A stretch of DNA of 64,000 bases from Gnetum montanum (lineage: Eukaryota; Streptophyta; Gnetopsida; Gnetales; Gnetaceae): contig MNCI01030961.1 in assembly GCA_015680685.1 (NCBI GenBank), forward strand, positions 150,292-214,291. The letters are read 5' to 3'. Below, piece by piece: positions 32,209 to 43,073 of this stretch. Made by a program: the position numbers and the translations under genes. The first letter of the stretch is position 1. Each line of letters begins with the position of its first letter. The notes beneath the pieces were generated by a model that was given only the letters and a program-made list of their open reading frames with translations, did not search any database and was not told where the DNA came from.

Positions 32209-32534
32209 CCTACTTGCAAATTCTTCTTCTCATTGCTATGTAGAAAATTGCCTTGCTCGCTGTTAGCACAATTTCTCCGAAATCACCTTTTTCTCCGAAT
32301 ATGGGTTCTATACTCTTATGATGGAAATGGCAAGCTTACCAGAGTTTAATCCCTATTTATGGTCATAATGGTAAAAAGGGAAACTTGTCGCTCTCTCTTT
32401 TCGTTTAATGCAGAGCGCATCATACAGTGTAGTGTGCCCACCATGACATCGTAGCACTATTATCATTAAAACATTGAAATGTTCCATGCAAATGACTTGC
32501 TTTTTCAAAAAAATGTAAAAACATATTTTTGATT

Positions 32535-32860
32535 ATCATGGTCTGGAAAGACCTTAAAGTAGAAATCGTAGCATAGTTACGCTTTTACTGGTCCGAAAAG
32601 ACCTTAAACTAGAAAACCCCAGCACAGTTGCAATTTTGACAGTCCGAAAACACCTTAAACTAGCATTTTTTTTATCTATCATACATTTGTAGTCTGCAAT
32701 TACACTAAACTAGCAATCTCACATTTTTGCATTGGCAGTTTGACATTTTCTCCTTAGCAGTTACATGTTTTCGTATCGACTGTGTTACATTTCCTATGTT
32801 AGCAACTTTGCATCTTCATGCCATAATGGTCTGCAATGACTTTAACCTAGAAAAATTTTA
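32535..32860 (+). repeat. Element B tandem repeat block 2 (ACCTTAAACTAG)
   Basis: Degenerate units of GGTC(T/C)GGAAAGACCTTAAA(G/C)TAGAAA at 32540-32660, followed by weaker copies with CACTAAACTAGCA and GACTTTAACCTAG to about 32855. It is the same repeat type as block 1, on the opposite flank of the antisense ORF. Confidence 0.8.
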
Positions 32861-33129
32861 ATCTCTACATCTTACATCTCATCACTATTTTGCAATTTTT
32901 TGTTATACATGATTACTACCAACAGGTGCCTCTTAACCAAGCTTTCGTCTCATTTTTACAAGTTAAGAAAAAATGGAAATTCATCGCAATCTCTCCATGC
33001 CTTTAGCCCTAGCAGGTCCACATGGAAAGCTCGCGAGACAACTGAACCCAAACCTAATTTACTGGAATTGACCATAGCTAGCACCATAGCATCTTTAGAA
33101 GCATTCGTAGACTAGCCCAAGCATCTATT

Positions 33130-33960
33130 TTGAACCCTAGATTTGGAGGCCAGGGATGTAATCAAGGATCCTCTTGTCGAGATGCCTGTGAACACATCCA
33201 AGGGGGAGGTAAAAATAGTAAATTCAAGCCAAAAATCATGATATTCATAAGGGATGAAATCACCAAGCTATACCAAGATGGCTTCATCTATGCAGTTGAT
33301 TATTCAGAATGGGTATCCAACATTGTCATAGTTTCAAAGAAAATGGGAGGAATATGAATCTGTATAGACTTCCTGGATCCGAACAAGGTGATGACCAAGG
33401 ATGATTTCTAACTTTCGAGCATCAATCAACTCATCAACACCATGATTGTTCATGCCCTGTTATCCTTCATGGATGGCTTTTCTGACTACAACCAAATTCG
33501 CATCAACCTGGATCATCAACTAACGACAACCTTTATGAGCCCATGGGGGACCTTCTGTTACACCATCATGCCTTTTTTTCTCAAGAACGCTAGAGCAACC
33601 TATCAATGAGCCATGACCTACATTTTCAGCGACTACATCTTAGAAACACTAAATAACTACGTGGATGATATAGCAGTCAAGTCCTAGAAGGCGGCTGATC
33701 ACCCGCAGGATCTAGGGGTAGTCCTCAAGTGTTGCCAAATACACGACTTAATCCTTAATCCTAGGAAGTGTGTATTCAGTGTGAGAACCAGATGCATGTT
33801 AGGATTCATAGTATTGAAGGACAGAATACGGGTGAACCCTAACAAAGTCAAGGCCATTGTCAACCTGGCACCTTCTACAAACCTTAAGGAGTTACTTGGC
33901 TTGTAAGGTAGAGTACAGTTCATTTGAAGGTTTATAAAAAAGTTGATTGACAAGTTACAC
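33130..33960 (+). pseudogene. Element B: reverse transcriptase
   Basis: RT blocks in order: RDEITKLYQDGFIYAVDYSE, WVSNIVIVSKKMGG, CIDFLDPNKVMTKDDF, LLSFMDGFSDYNQIRINLDH, TTTFMSPWGTFCYTIMPF, then the active-site box NYVDDIAVKS at 33655-33684 (YVDD), and LILNPRKCVFSVRTRCMLGF followed by APSTNLKELLGL. About six in-frame stops interrupt it in 250 codons. It synthesised cDNA from the element RNA primed at 21419. Confidence 0.9.
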
Positions 33961-34290
33961 CACATGAAACATCTTCTAAAGAAAGGGGTTGACTTTGAAT
34001 GGATAACCCAGTGTCAACAAGCCTTTGATGACTTGAAGGAAGAGCTCTCGCACCTCCCAACTGTGCATCCGCCAGAAAGGGATAAGTCATTCTTCATCTA
34101 CCTTGCCATCTCTGATACATCTATTGTAGCACTGCTATGTCAGAAACAAGATAATGGATCTGAGATACTAGTGTACTACCTTTCCTCATGCACTAATAGC
34201 GCATGAGGAAAAATACAACAAAGTAGAGAGGAATTGTCTTTCCTTAATGTTTGCACTAAAACAGTGAAGGCACTATCTATTTCGTAGTGC
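33961..34290 (+). pseudogene. Element B: RNase H (retroviral-type)
   Basis: After the HHMKHLLKKGVDFEWITQCQ connection come PERDKSFFIYLAISDTSIVA, LLCQKQDNGSEILVYYLSS and (in the next frame) YNKVERNCLSLMFALKQ. This is the gypsy RNase H arrangement; the first acidic residue of the usual TDAS motif is replaced (AISDTS). A frameshift lies near 34200. Confidence 0.75.
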
Positions 34291-35080
34291 AATCAACATC
34301 ATTTGCAAAAGCAACATACTCCAGGCTATCACTAACAACCTGTATGAAAGAAGTAGGATAGCCTGATGGAAAGCAATAACCATGGAGTTCAACCTACACT
34401 ATGTAAACCAATTGTCAACTAAGGGTCAAGCCATAGCAATACAACTTACAGCTTCACCTATCGATGACCACGCAACCATAGATCCTGAATTCCTGGACGA
34501 ACACGTTGGCACTATCAACGTCATTCCTTTGCACCTAAAAGCTACTTTACACTTCAACGGCACTTCATCCTCACAAGGAGGTAGTGCAAGTACCATCATT
34601 ACGATTCCCTATGGGGAAATTCACCCTTTTGCTTGTCGTTTTGCATTCCCCTACACCAACAACATGGTAGAATATGAGGGGCAACTTAGAGGCCTCTTAG
34701 CTATCCAAACACTATGAATACAACACTTGGCAATCTGCAATGATTGACAACTAGTTGTGAATCAAATCATCAAGTTCTATGCCTGCAAAGCTACGCACCT
34801 ACAACCCTACTATGACCTAGCAAGAAGTATACTTAAGCAATTTGCAACCACAGATGTGCAACACATGCCATGTAATGAGAACATCACAGCAGACACCTTA
34901 GCAACCCTAGAATTAAAAATTCCACCACACTCATTCACAAGTCTACTAATGTCAAGAGTCAAATCTACTGAGCCTATCACTTAGGTAGGACATGTGGCCT
35001 CCATCAGTGCCACGGATGCCCAGGAGTGGTATGCTAACATTAAATCCTACCTACAATAGGACGAACCTTCATGTGGACTG
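34291..35080 (+). pseudogene. Element B: second RNase H (archaeal-type)
   Basis: Frame 34382-34717 plus continuation: KGQAIAIQLTASPI, LHFNGTSSSQGGSAS (normally FDGS, here the Asp is Asn), NNMVEYEGQLRGLLAI (conserved Glu), QLVVNQIIKFYACKA (third motif, SQLVV) and ENITADTLATLELK (last acidic residue). This second domain is the hallmark of Tat/Ogre elements. Stops at 34718 and 34745 inactivate it. Confidence 0.85.
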
Positions 35081-36270
35081 ACATCTTCCTAGAGAGATGC
35101 AATCCGTACGCGTGCCAGGAAATATACGCTTATGGGAAATGATGCCCTATGTCGATGCTCCTATGATGGGATATTGCTGGCATGCGTGGCTGGGGAGTAG
35201 GTACAAAAGGTAGTTAATGAAGTCCATGAGGGGTTGTGCGGTGGACACATAGCACCCAGGGCTATGGCTACAAAAATCAGATGCCTAGGGTACTATTGGC
35301 CCCACATGAAGAATGACTGCCTATCGAAAGTCAAGACATGTGACATGTGCTAGAGATATGCAAATCTCATACACGTCTCACCTACGGACCTATAGCCAAT
35401 GTAAATCATGTGGCCTTTCCAACGATGGGGACTAGACCTCATAAGACCTATCACACCTAAGTCCTCCATAGGGAATAGATTCATTATCATCACCACTGAG
35501 TATTTTACTAAGTGGGTGGAAGATATTCCCCTAAGGAAAATGACATCTCATCAAATCTACCATTTCATCCTACACAACATCATGGTGAGGTTTGGACTTC
35601 CAATGACTATTATAACTGAAAATGGACCACAATTCAGTAGTATGGAAACCCAAACCTTCTATAGTAATCTAGGCATTAAGAAATCATTCTCCTCACCATG
35701 CTATCCACAAGCGAACAGGTAGCTGGAGGCTACAAATAAGTCCATCATCAACTTGCTGAAGAGGATGCATGGCAATAGCAAGAGGCAGTGGCATGAGCAA
35801 ATCCTCTAGATCTTATGGGCCTACAGAATGACATGTAGAACCATGACAAGTAAGAGTCCTTATAGCCTTGTTTATGGATCTGAAGCTATGTTGCCTCTTG
35901 AGTTGCAGGTACAATGACTCTAGATGATCCTCGCAGATGTCATGAGTGAAACCCAAAACAACGATTCGTAGACCATCGACCTCGACTTAATAGAGGAGGA
36001 GTGCATGTAGACGCTGAGATGCATAGAGCACTACCAGAGCAAGCAACAACAAAAGCACCGTGTAGACCTGCATTCATGGCCAATATAGAAGGAATACCTC
36101 ATCCTCAAGGCTATCTGTGAGCATGTGAGAAAAATCTCAGCCAACTGGGAAGGCCCTTACATGATCACCAAAGCCTTTGGGAATGGAGCCTTCAAGCTGG
36201 CGGACATGGATGGCAATGAGTTTGCCAACCTAGTGAATCAATCGTACCTCAAGATGTACTTTGTCTAAAG
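35081..36270 (+). pseudogene. Element B: integrase
   Basis: The HHCC module is VHEGLCGGHIA ... VKTCDMC (35220-35350). Core: RWGLDLIRPITP (first Asp), MTIITENGPQFSS (normally TDNG, here Asp to Glu) and LEATNKSI (Glu), then LWAYRMTCRTMTSKSPYSLV and YGSEAMLPLELQV. The C-terminal SANWEGPYMITKAFGNGAFK then LADMDGNEF ends at 36268 with YLKMYFV. Several stops. The same tail (ANWDGLDLVIKAF, GAFKLADMEGNE) is in element C. Confidence 0.9.
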
Positions 36271-36284
36271 CATGGAAACATCAA

Positions 36285-36690
36285 CCAACATCTAGTACAA
36301 TGTTAAACTGGCAACAACACCCAGCATCATCCACTATGACATTAAACTGGCAACGCCAATGAGCACCATCCACTATGATGTTAAACTGGCAACAACATCG
36401 AGCAGTGTTGGCAATGACGTTAAACTAGCAACATCGAGTAGTTTATGCTACAATGTTAAATTGGCAACAATAGCATCAAGCAGTGTCCATGACAATGATA
36501 AACTAGCAACAATCGTCTGCTATGATGTAAAAATGGCACAGCTATTCCTCTATGACTATAAACTAGCACGACACATCTGCTATGACGTTAAACTAGTATG
36601 TATGATCTGCTGGGACCTTAAAATAGTGTAGCAATATTTTGGGACTCTAAATTAGCACACGGTCTACCAAGACCTTAAACTAGGTTTGCG
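36285..36690 (+). repeat. Element B tandem repeat block 3 (GACGTTAAACTGGCAACA)
   Basis: About twelve irregular units of 24-37 bp ending in TTAAACTGGCAAC/TTAAACTAGCA, with GTCCACTATGA-type spacers, directly after the integrase stop. This is the classic 3' position of tandem repeats in Tat/Ogre elements. Confidence 0.92.
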
Positions 36691-37733
36691 TCACATCCCT
36701 AGCATGCATCTACGCCAAGTACACATCGAATGAGCATGCACACTGTTGACATGTGGGTGGGATTTTGTATCACTAGAGTGTAGTCCACGATGCAGTGGGG
36801 ACACACTCTAGAATGTACATGACATCACCACCCTTGGCATTGTGTTGACCCTCTAGAAATGTTGTACAACATTGCACTAGCCCTTCAGACCTACCGTAGC
36901 CATAGCCCATCGCCCTGACGGTAGTTCCTTGGCCAATGCCCGCAGTTGGAGTTCCAGCAGTATTGTAGCCCAGCCACAATATTGTCATCCTCCAGCCCCC
37001 TACCAATTTCTAGGCTCACACATCATTTAGCTATGTGGTAGTTGATCCCATAGTTGAACTGAGAATGCATGCCTTTGGCAAGGATTCTAGAGCATTTGCA
37101 CTCACAACAACTCCTGGTGCCTTTGAGGCTAGCTCCTCCACATTGATCCTGCCAAGGCCATTCATGGCCTTCCTTCTTTGAACACCATGTGCCATCATGG
37201 GTGTCCAAGAGCTTCAATAGTGTCTACAGTAAGCAAGAATCCTACCCTTTCTTTGCATCTCGCTCTCCATCATGGTAACAGGGTAGGAGCGAGATTACAA
37301 CTCGTCACGGTAGCAAATGCTACAACATCGCGAAGTGAGTGTCTCGTCTAGCTTGACTACTTCAAGGTGGAAGTTCCATGACATGCGTAACATAGCTCTT
37401 CATATGGGAAGCATCTGTAGGTAGGTTAAAATCCCTCGAATGTAACATATCTCATCCTGGGAAAGGAACACCTGTCCTACAGAGGGTCGAAAGCCAGCAA
37501 AGGTAAAGATGAAAACACTAAAAAGTCCCTCATGAGCACTCTGACGAGGGAATTTTCTAAACATCATCTTTAACCTTCTCCTGAACCTCCTTCCTTCCTA
37601 CTTTGCCCTTTCACTCTCAAGCACAGCCAAGCGACGTCTTGGTATTCACCGAGCGGAAATGTTACCATCGTCTCTTTGGTGGTGTTTCATTTCCTTTTTT
37701 GACATCTCTAGAGCCCGTCCTCCAGATGTCGAC
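36691..37733 (+). other. Element B: 3' untranslated region
   Basis: No gene that I can support. Minus-strand frames (36773-37217) are not conserved with element C. The last 60 bases match element C (GGTGGTGTTTCATTTC..., CGACAAAGAGGGG). Confidence 0.55.
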
Positions 37734-37742
37734 AAAGAGGGG
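37734..37742 (+). promoter_or_regulatory. Element B polypurine tract
   Basis: AAAGAGGGG, four bases before the 3' LTR. It is identical, with the same spacing, to the tract of element C (47852-47860). It would prime plus-strand DNA synthesis. Confidence 0.9.
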
Positions 37743-37746
37743 CTAA

Positions 37747-39354
37747 TGAAACATCCCAAAATTTAAAGGCATGCTTGCTTCACTAGGTCTTTGCAAAACG
37801 CACAGCGTTACAGCAGTTCTTTAGGAGATGGATGCTCTGATCTTCAAAGTATCCACTTCAGGAATTTTTCTGAGATAAGGAGTCCTACTACGCTACACTA
37901 AGCCATGTAGCATAGAAAACTTCAGAAGACAATTGTAGAAGCACAGTGCTATGCTATACTGTGTAGCATAGCATAGCAAAAGCTGGATAGTTAGCCCTTT
38001 CGCAAGACTCCAAGTCCTTCAGCAATGTCTCCTTCCATTAGAACGTGGTGAACTTGGCCAACATCAGGTCATGTTTGCTACTACACTATGCTTAGCTACA
38101 TGGCACAACGAGGCATAGCAATTCTATGGAAGTTGACATAAGGCAACTCAAAGTGCAGGAATAGCAAGTTTGCAAACTTCGCAGTGCAAAAGGAAAAGTT
38201 TATAGATTGGCAACATTTTTATGACTAAGGTCAGTCACTACGCTACATAGCGTAGCATAGCATAGCAAACATGCAATGAATAGCCTACACATTTCAAAGG
38301 CTTTCTACACATGTAGCAAGACATGTAACAAGACACTATGCTATGCTAACATGCTACACTACAAAGCATAGCAAAGTGCGAAGCGGTTACGCGACATTAA
38401 TGCATCTTACCTAATTGCACCGTTGCTTTGGTAGCATAATTATGGCATGGTAGGTTTGCAATTATGGCATGGTCGGCTCAACCAATGGTCATGCAGGCAC
38501 GTGTAGGATAGATAGGTCAGCATAGGCCCAAGGCATGTGGCGTCCACATCACATCTTTCATGGGCCCTTGGTCCTATAAATAACCCAATGAGTGACGCTT
38601 AAACTCTCTCTCTAGCTTACTAGGGAAATAGGAAACTTTAACTTTTCACACTTCTGGAATTCCTCTTTTTCAAGGCTTTTTAGTCCCTAGTCTACTTTCT
38701 TGGCAATCTGATCGGCTAATAGTCTAGTTGGCTAACAAGCAAAAAGTTGGCACTATAATCTCAAGCATTGTAAGATTCCTGTTTTAACACTGTAAATAGT
38801 TAGAATTCTCAGTTGGCATTTTGTTTTGTTGTTCTCTACCACCTTGGTAGAAATTCACATTGTTAATGACTGAGCCCGCTTTCAAGCGCATAGCCATCTC
38901 ATTCTATATGTCTTGGTTACTCTCGGGATCTCTGCACTTCCCAACGCTGTGCAGCTGATTGTGTCCATCTTGACAGAGCGATGTCATAGCTTCAAAGCGG
39001 TGCATTTTTCTATTGCATTTTACATTATCTCTAGTTTACTATTACATTTTACACTATTTTCTATTTCCCCTATTGCATTTTACACTATTTTCTATTTCCC
39101 TTATCGCATTTTACACTGTTTTCTATTTCCTCTACATTTAAGCATTAATTCACTTTGTCAGCCTCATTTTTAAATCACACGTTGCAAAAGGTTATATAGA
39201 CATTGACTAAGTTAATTTCTAATCAACCAAACTATTCATGGTGCCCCGTTTCCGTCCCATCTACCACGACCCTCCTTCAGAAACAAGGTCAAGACTGCCA
39301 ACGGTCAGCAGTCCCTCGATGTTTTTCCATCTACCAACGTTTTCAATCGCTACA
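37747..39354 (+). mobile_element. Element B: 3' LTR
   Basis: TGAAACATCC ... TCGCTACA, 1608 bp, colinear with the 5' LTR. TATA box (CCTATAAATAACC) near 38573. The same GCTACGCTATGC-type words occur. Followed by the AAAGG target duplication. Confidence 0.94.
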
Positions 39355-39359
39355 AAAGG
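39355..39359 (+). repeat. Target-site duplication of element B (right)
   Basis: AAAGG, identical to 19801-19805. Sequence then resumes as the D LTR (GGAGTTAGAGTTAGTAG). Confidence 0.95.
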
Positions 39360-40085
39360 GGAGTTAGAGTTAGTAGATGTAAGTATAGAAGTAGAGTCCT
39401 TTTATTCATTTTTAGATCATTTCAACTCTTTCCTCAGTGGATGCCCATAGCATGATAATTGTAATCGTACAAAACCTTTAGCTGAGTGTGACGTACTTGG
39501 ACATGCACATGATTAATAATAAAGATTGAGATTACTTCATCATTGTAGCATTCACTTAATTTTAATTACTTAATTATTATTTTTATTTATTTCTTTGTTA
39601 ATTAATGTTTCTTTACCTTCCTTTACTATCCCTATTATTAAACATGGAATGAATATGACTTAATCATGAGCATTAAAGTGACTAATTGGTAACCCAGTAG
39701 CGTATTTAGGAGTGCTCAAGTAATATACAATTGATAATCCTAGAAGTAGTACATGAGGTCCAAGATGTGTATGGATGATTAAGGATAGATTCTCATCACA
39801 CTTAGGCTAGCTTAGATTCTCTTCTCCCACTTCCTCTTAGCTTAAAACAAAGTTATTTTCCATTGCCTCTAGGAGTAGCACTAGTTTAGACCCACATCAT
39901 ACACCTCACTCTAGACTAAACCATACATGACAAAGCAAATACTAGTCTAGGTGGGAAGATAGCGAACTAAAATCAATGTGTAATTATCTAAATACCATCA
40001 CTAACCCATCTACGGAGTTCAACTAGATTGTTTGTGAATGCTCATATTCATATGGTTAACTGTAGGAGTACCTCACCACTCATCT
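39360..40085 (+). mobile_element. Element D: 5' LTR, right part
   Basis: Matches 52013-52737 of the 3' LTR throughout: GAGTTAGAGTTA(G/A)TAG, AATAAAGATT(G/A)AGATTACTTC, CCTCTA(G/A)G(A/G)GTAGCAC, and the end CACTCATC. It contains an AATAAAG polyadenylation-like word near 39518. Confidence 0.9.
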
Positions 40086-40086
40086 T

Positions 40087-40105
40087 TGGTGTTGTTGCTA
40101 GGGAT
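40087..40105 (+). promoter_or_regulatory. Element D primer-binding site
   Basis: TGGTGTTGTTGCTAGGGAT, a C-to-T-decayed version of the Athila-type TGGCGCCGTTGCCGGGGA. It lies one base after the LTR. Confidence 0.75.
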
Positions 40106-40215
40106 GGTGCTAGTTATCTAGATTAGTTACATCATCCAAGATCGTTGTGACAAAGCCTTGATAATATATCTTTTAGAAAAAGTAATTGCAAATAAGTCAT
40201 ACACAATTCACAACA

Positions 40216-41723
40216 ATGTCTCTCTTGCAATACTATGATAACACAAAAACTAGTAAGGCAATTCATTGGAGAACCAATGAATTATATGATGATGAAGATG
40301 ATGTTTGGAGTACTCAATCTGATGCAAGGGTCTCCTATGTACATAAATAAAACAACATCATTCCAACTCACAAATTCATAATATACCTACTAACGATGAA
40401 TCCCTACTGGCCACTAAGAGCCTAATGCATATACAAGAGGCTATTCAAATATCTCATAGGCATTGTAAGGAAAGCCATCTACCCAGGCTTGATTTAAACA
40501 AATTTTCCAAATTTTTAGGAGGCTATGATTTAGATCTACAACATCATTTACAAGCCTTCCATTATGCCTATGTATGGAACAATATTGATAATGGGTGGCA
40601 AAAACTTAAGCTCCTTTCTATGAAACTTGTTGGCCAAGCAAAAATATGGTACAGGTCCTTAAGACCAAAATCAGTTTGACATTGGTCGACAATGGTAGAG
40701 CTCTTCAATGAAAGATATCAAACTTATGCTAGAGTGTCAGCCTTAAGGAGACAAATCGAAGAGTGGAAACAAGGGCAACTTGAACCCTTGGACATGGCCT
40801 TAGAAAGATACTATTCATTGTTAAACAATTACCTTGGCCATGGATTCTCTAAGAAAAGGCTAATGTACCACATCATGGATGAGCTTCGTAATGAGACAAG
40901 GGAGGCTCTAGGGATGTATGCCCCAAGTCAACTATAGGAGCTACGAACCCATCAATTCCAAGAGCTTATTAAGTGGGTAGCAAAACAAGAAGGAGAAATT
41001 GCTAAGTGGGAGAATGTTGAAAGCTCTCAACAGGACCAAAATCTTGGATTAGCAAAGGACCATAATCATGAAGAGGAAAAATCAACTCACCTCAAGGAGG
41101 TGGAATCATCTTTGCCAATACTACAATCACTGGATGAAATTGAGGTAGGTCATAAAGATGATAGAATGGATACATGAAAAATGTGGACAATATGCCAACA
41201 CTATTAGAGGTAGAACCATGATGAACCAAGAAGTAGGATAGAACACCCTTAGAAAATCGGAAAGAAGGGTTGAAGAGAATAAGAACTCAACTGCTAATCA
41301 TATGTATCAATGTAACATTTTCCTATACCATCACCGCAAAGGTCAATGCCCAATCTTGTCACATTTACATGAGCATTGAGAAAGAATGTTACATCCAGAG
41401 TATGTACAAAAATACTATGTTGAATCACAGTGGCAAAAATCCCAGTCATGGGGGAGGCCACCCCAAAACTAGTCACACCCTTCATATCAGCTAAACCCAA
41501 GTGTTTATCAAGTTCAGCATCCTATTTTCCCAACTGGGTCAACATCCTCTATCTCATCACATCGTTATCATTCTCTTAAATACTATCAACCCATGTCCTC
41601 TCCCACAAGATCACCACCTCATGTTCCTTATACTTCTTCTTACCCTCAATATTCGCATCCTTCACCTCCTTCTACATTAGCACCAATAGTACTAGAAGGT
41701 TTTGCACCATAGCATCAACCCAT
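40216..41723 (+). pseudogene. Element D: gag, 5' part
   Basis: The start is taken at ATG 40216 (MSLLQYYDNTKT). The capsid region has HLPRLDLNKFSKFLGGYDLD, KLLSMKLVGQAKIWYRSL, MVELFNERYQTYARVSALRR, PLDMALERYYSLLNNYLGHG and LMYHIMDELRNETREALGMY. The same order occurs in element H on the minus strand (NIPRFEGGYNIDPLNHLQEF and HLIDGLRHETRRTLGTYAQG). A zinc-knuckle remnant near 41308-41350 reads C-N-I-F...H...C, with the second Cys changed to Phe. Two frames remain open for more than 80 codons. It is split at CCCAT by element C. Confidence 0.85.
41719..41723 (+). repeat. Target-site duplication of element C (left)
   Basis: CCCAT immediately before TGAAACACC; the same CCCAT follows the 3' LTR at 49221-49225. 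Confidence 0.93.
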
Positions 41724-43050
41724 TGAAACACCACAAAATTTGGAGCTTAGCACTTGTCCAACACCAAGCAGGACAGACGACCACAGCTGCATCTGGTGTC
41801 ACACTTGGCAATTTCGGAGATCCGATGCTTAATTTTCACTAAGTATCTAGTCCCAACGTATACGCCTAGCATATACGCCCAAGTGTACATTCCCAGCATA
41901 TATGCTCAAATCTCAGCATGTACGCTCAAGTTCACAACGTCTACGCCTAGCGTACATGACCTCACATGTATGCTCAGGAGGTACAATAGATGCATACGCC
42001 TAGCGTGAAATCTCCAAAGACAGCATGAAAATAGCACTATAGAGCAAGATTTGGCACAAGGCAGTGACCATCAGCGTATATGCCTCAGCGTATACGCCTA
42101 GCACATCAGCGTATATGACCAACGTCCAACGTCCACGACATCTATGCCTAAGTCTACATACGCCCAGCACATCAGCGTATACACCCCTATGTATACACCC
42201 AGCGTCCACCAGCGCATATGCCCAGCATATACGCCAACGTCCACAACGTCTATGCCTAAGTCTACATATGCCTAGCACATCAGCGTATACGCCTGGCGCC
42301 TCCAGCATATACGCCCATAGTTTACTCTCGCTGTAGACAGTGTATATGCCTGGCATATATGCCCACCAAATGTAACATATTATACACTTGTATTTTACGC
42401 TTTTGCACCTGGTCAACGCGCCACGTGTCTCCCAACCCGAGTCTAATGCCAAACCCTGTATAAAAGCCCAAATTTTTATGAAATCAAGAGGTTGGCAAAA
42501 TTCCCAGAGCACACTAGAGAGCAGAGATGCTATGAACCAGAGCACAAAACCTTTTACGCTGGAAAACCCTGTACGCTGAGCATACAACCTCTACATTATG
42601 CCTATAGTGTGAACCAACCACCATCATCCTTGCATCCACTCAGGCTTTTCATCCGCCTTGTGTTCCAGTCACAACTACGTTAGACCGGTGCATTGTACTT
42701 TCATTCTGTAATGCCATTGTTACATTTTCTTCCTACAATTGTTTACAGTCTGCATTAATTCTTACATGTATTTTGTTTACGCTTGTTTATTTCTACACTC
42801 TATTCACATCGTTTATGCTGTTTACACTCTAATTTACACTCGTTACGACGTTTACGTATAACCCAGCGTATAGCACTTCAGTGTACGTTCGGAGAAATCC
42901 TTGTCTGATCAGCATGCGGACCACCCAAGGTACTCTACCTTCGTTCATTCCAGCTTGTCCTTAGGTGAAGGTAGGGTCTTCTGTGTGTGTCTTGTGATCC
43001 CACGACCTCTGTTTCCTTTCAGCCAGAGACTGACGATTTCGGATGGTACA
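41724..43050 (+). mobile_element. Element C: 5' LTR
   Basis: TGAAACACC ... GATGGTACA, 1327 bp. The U3 (41850-42380) is almost entirely built from the palindromic word GCGTATACGC and one-step variants, separated by CCCAGC/CCTAGC/CATCA spacers. TATA box TATAAAAG at 42459-42466. The U5 contains TTTACGCT-type words (42775-42860). Confidence 0.93.
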
Positions 43051-43055
43051 GAAAT

Positions 43056-43073
43056 TGGCGCTAGAAGGAGGGC
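43056..43073 (+). promoter_or_regulatory. Element C primer-binding site
   Basis: TGGCGCTAGAAGGAGGGC, identical to that of element B, five bases after the LTR. Confidence 0.88.

Larger units (their letters stand above)
19806..39354 (+). mobile_element. Element B: full-length Tat/Ogre-type retrotransposon with antisense ORF
   Basis: A complete 19,549-bp element: 5' LTR 19806-21411, primer site 21419, triplicated leader, gag, protease, tandem repeats, an antisense ORF of about 5.5 kb, tandem repeats again, RT, two RNases H, integrase, a third tandem-repeat block, 3' UTR, purine tract 37734-37742, and 3' LTR 37747-39354. Perfect 5-bp target duplication AAAGG. The size and dual RNase H fit the Tat/Ogre lineage. 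All sense ORFs contain stops and the LTRs differ by roughly 15% over the first 195 bases, so it is an old, dead copy. A solo LTR (28142-29386) is nested inside. Confidence 0.92.

Noticed and set aside
36359-36631. A 90-codon + frame with repeated DVKLAT text
   Set aside because: It is a read-through of tandem repeat block 3, not a conserved protein.
42000-42587. A 195-codon minus-strand frame in the 5' LTR of C, and a 168-codon one at 48260-48766 in the 3' LTR
   Set aside because: Both are translations of the CGTATAC palindrome array; the residues (YADVLGVCRLRH-like) are simple echoes of the repeat and the frame differs between LTRs.
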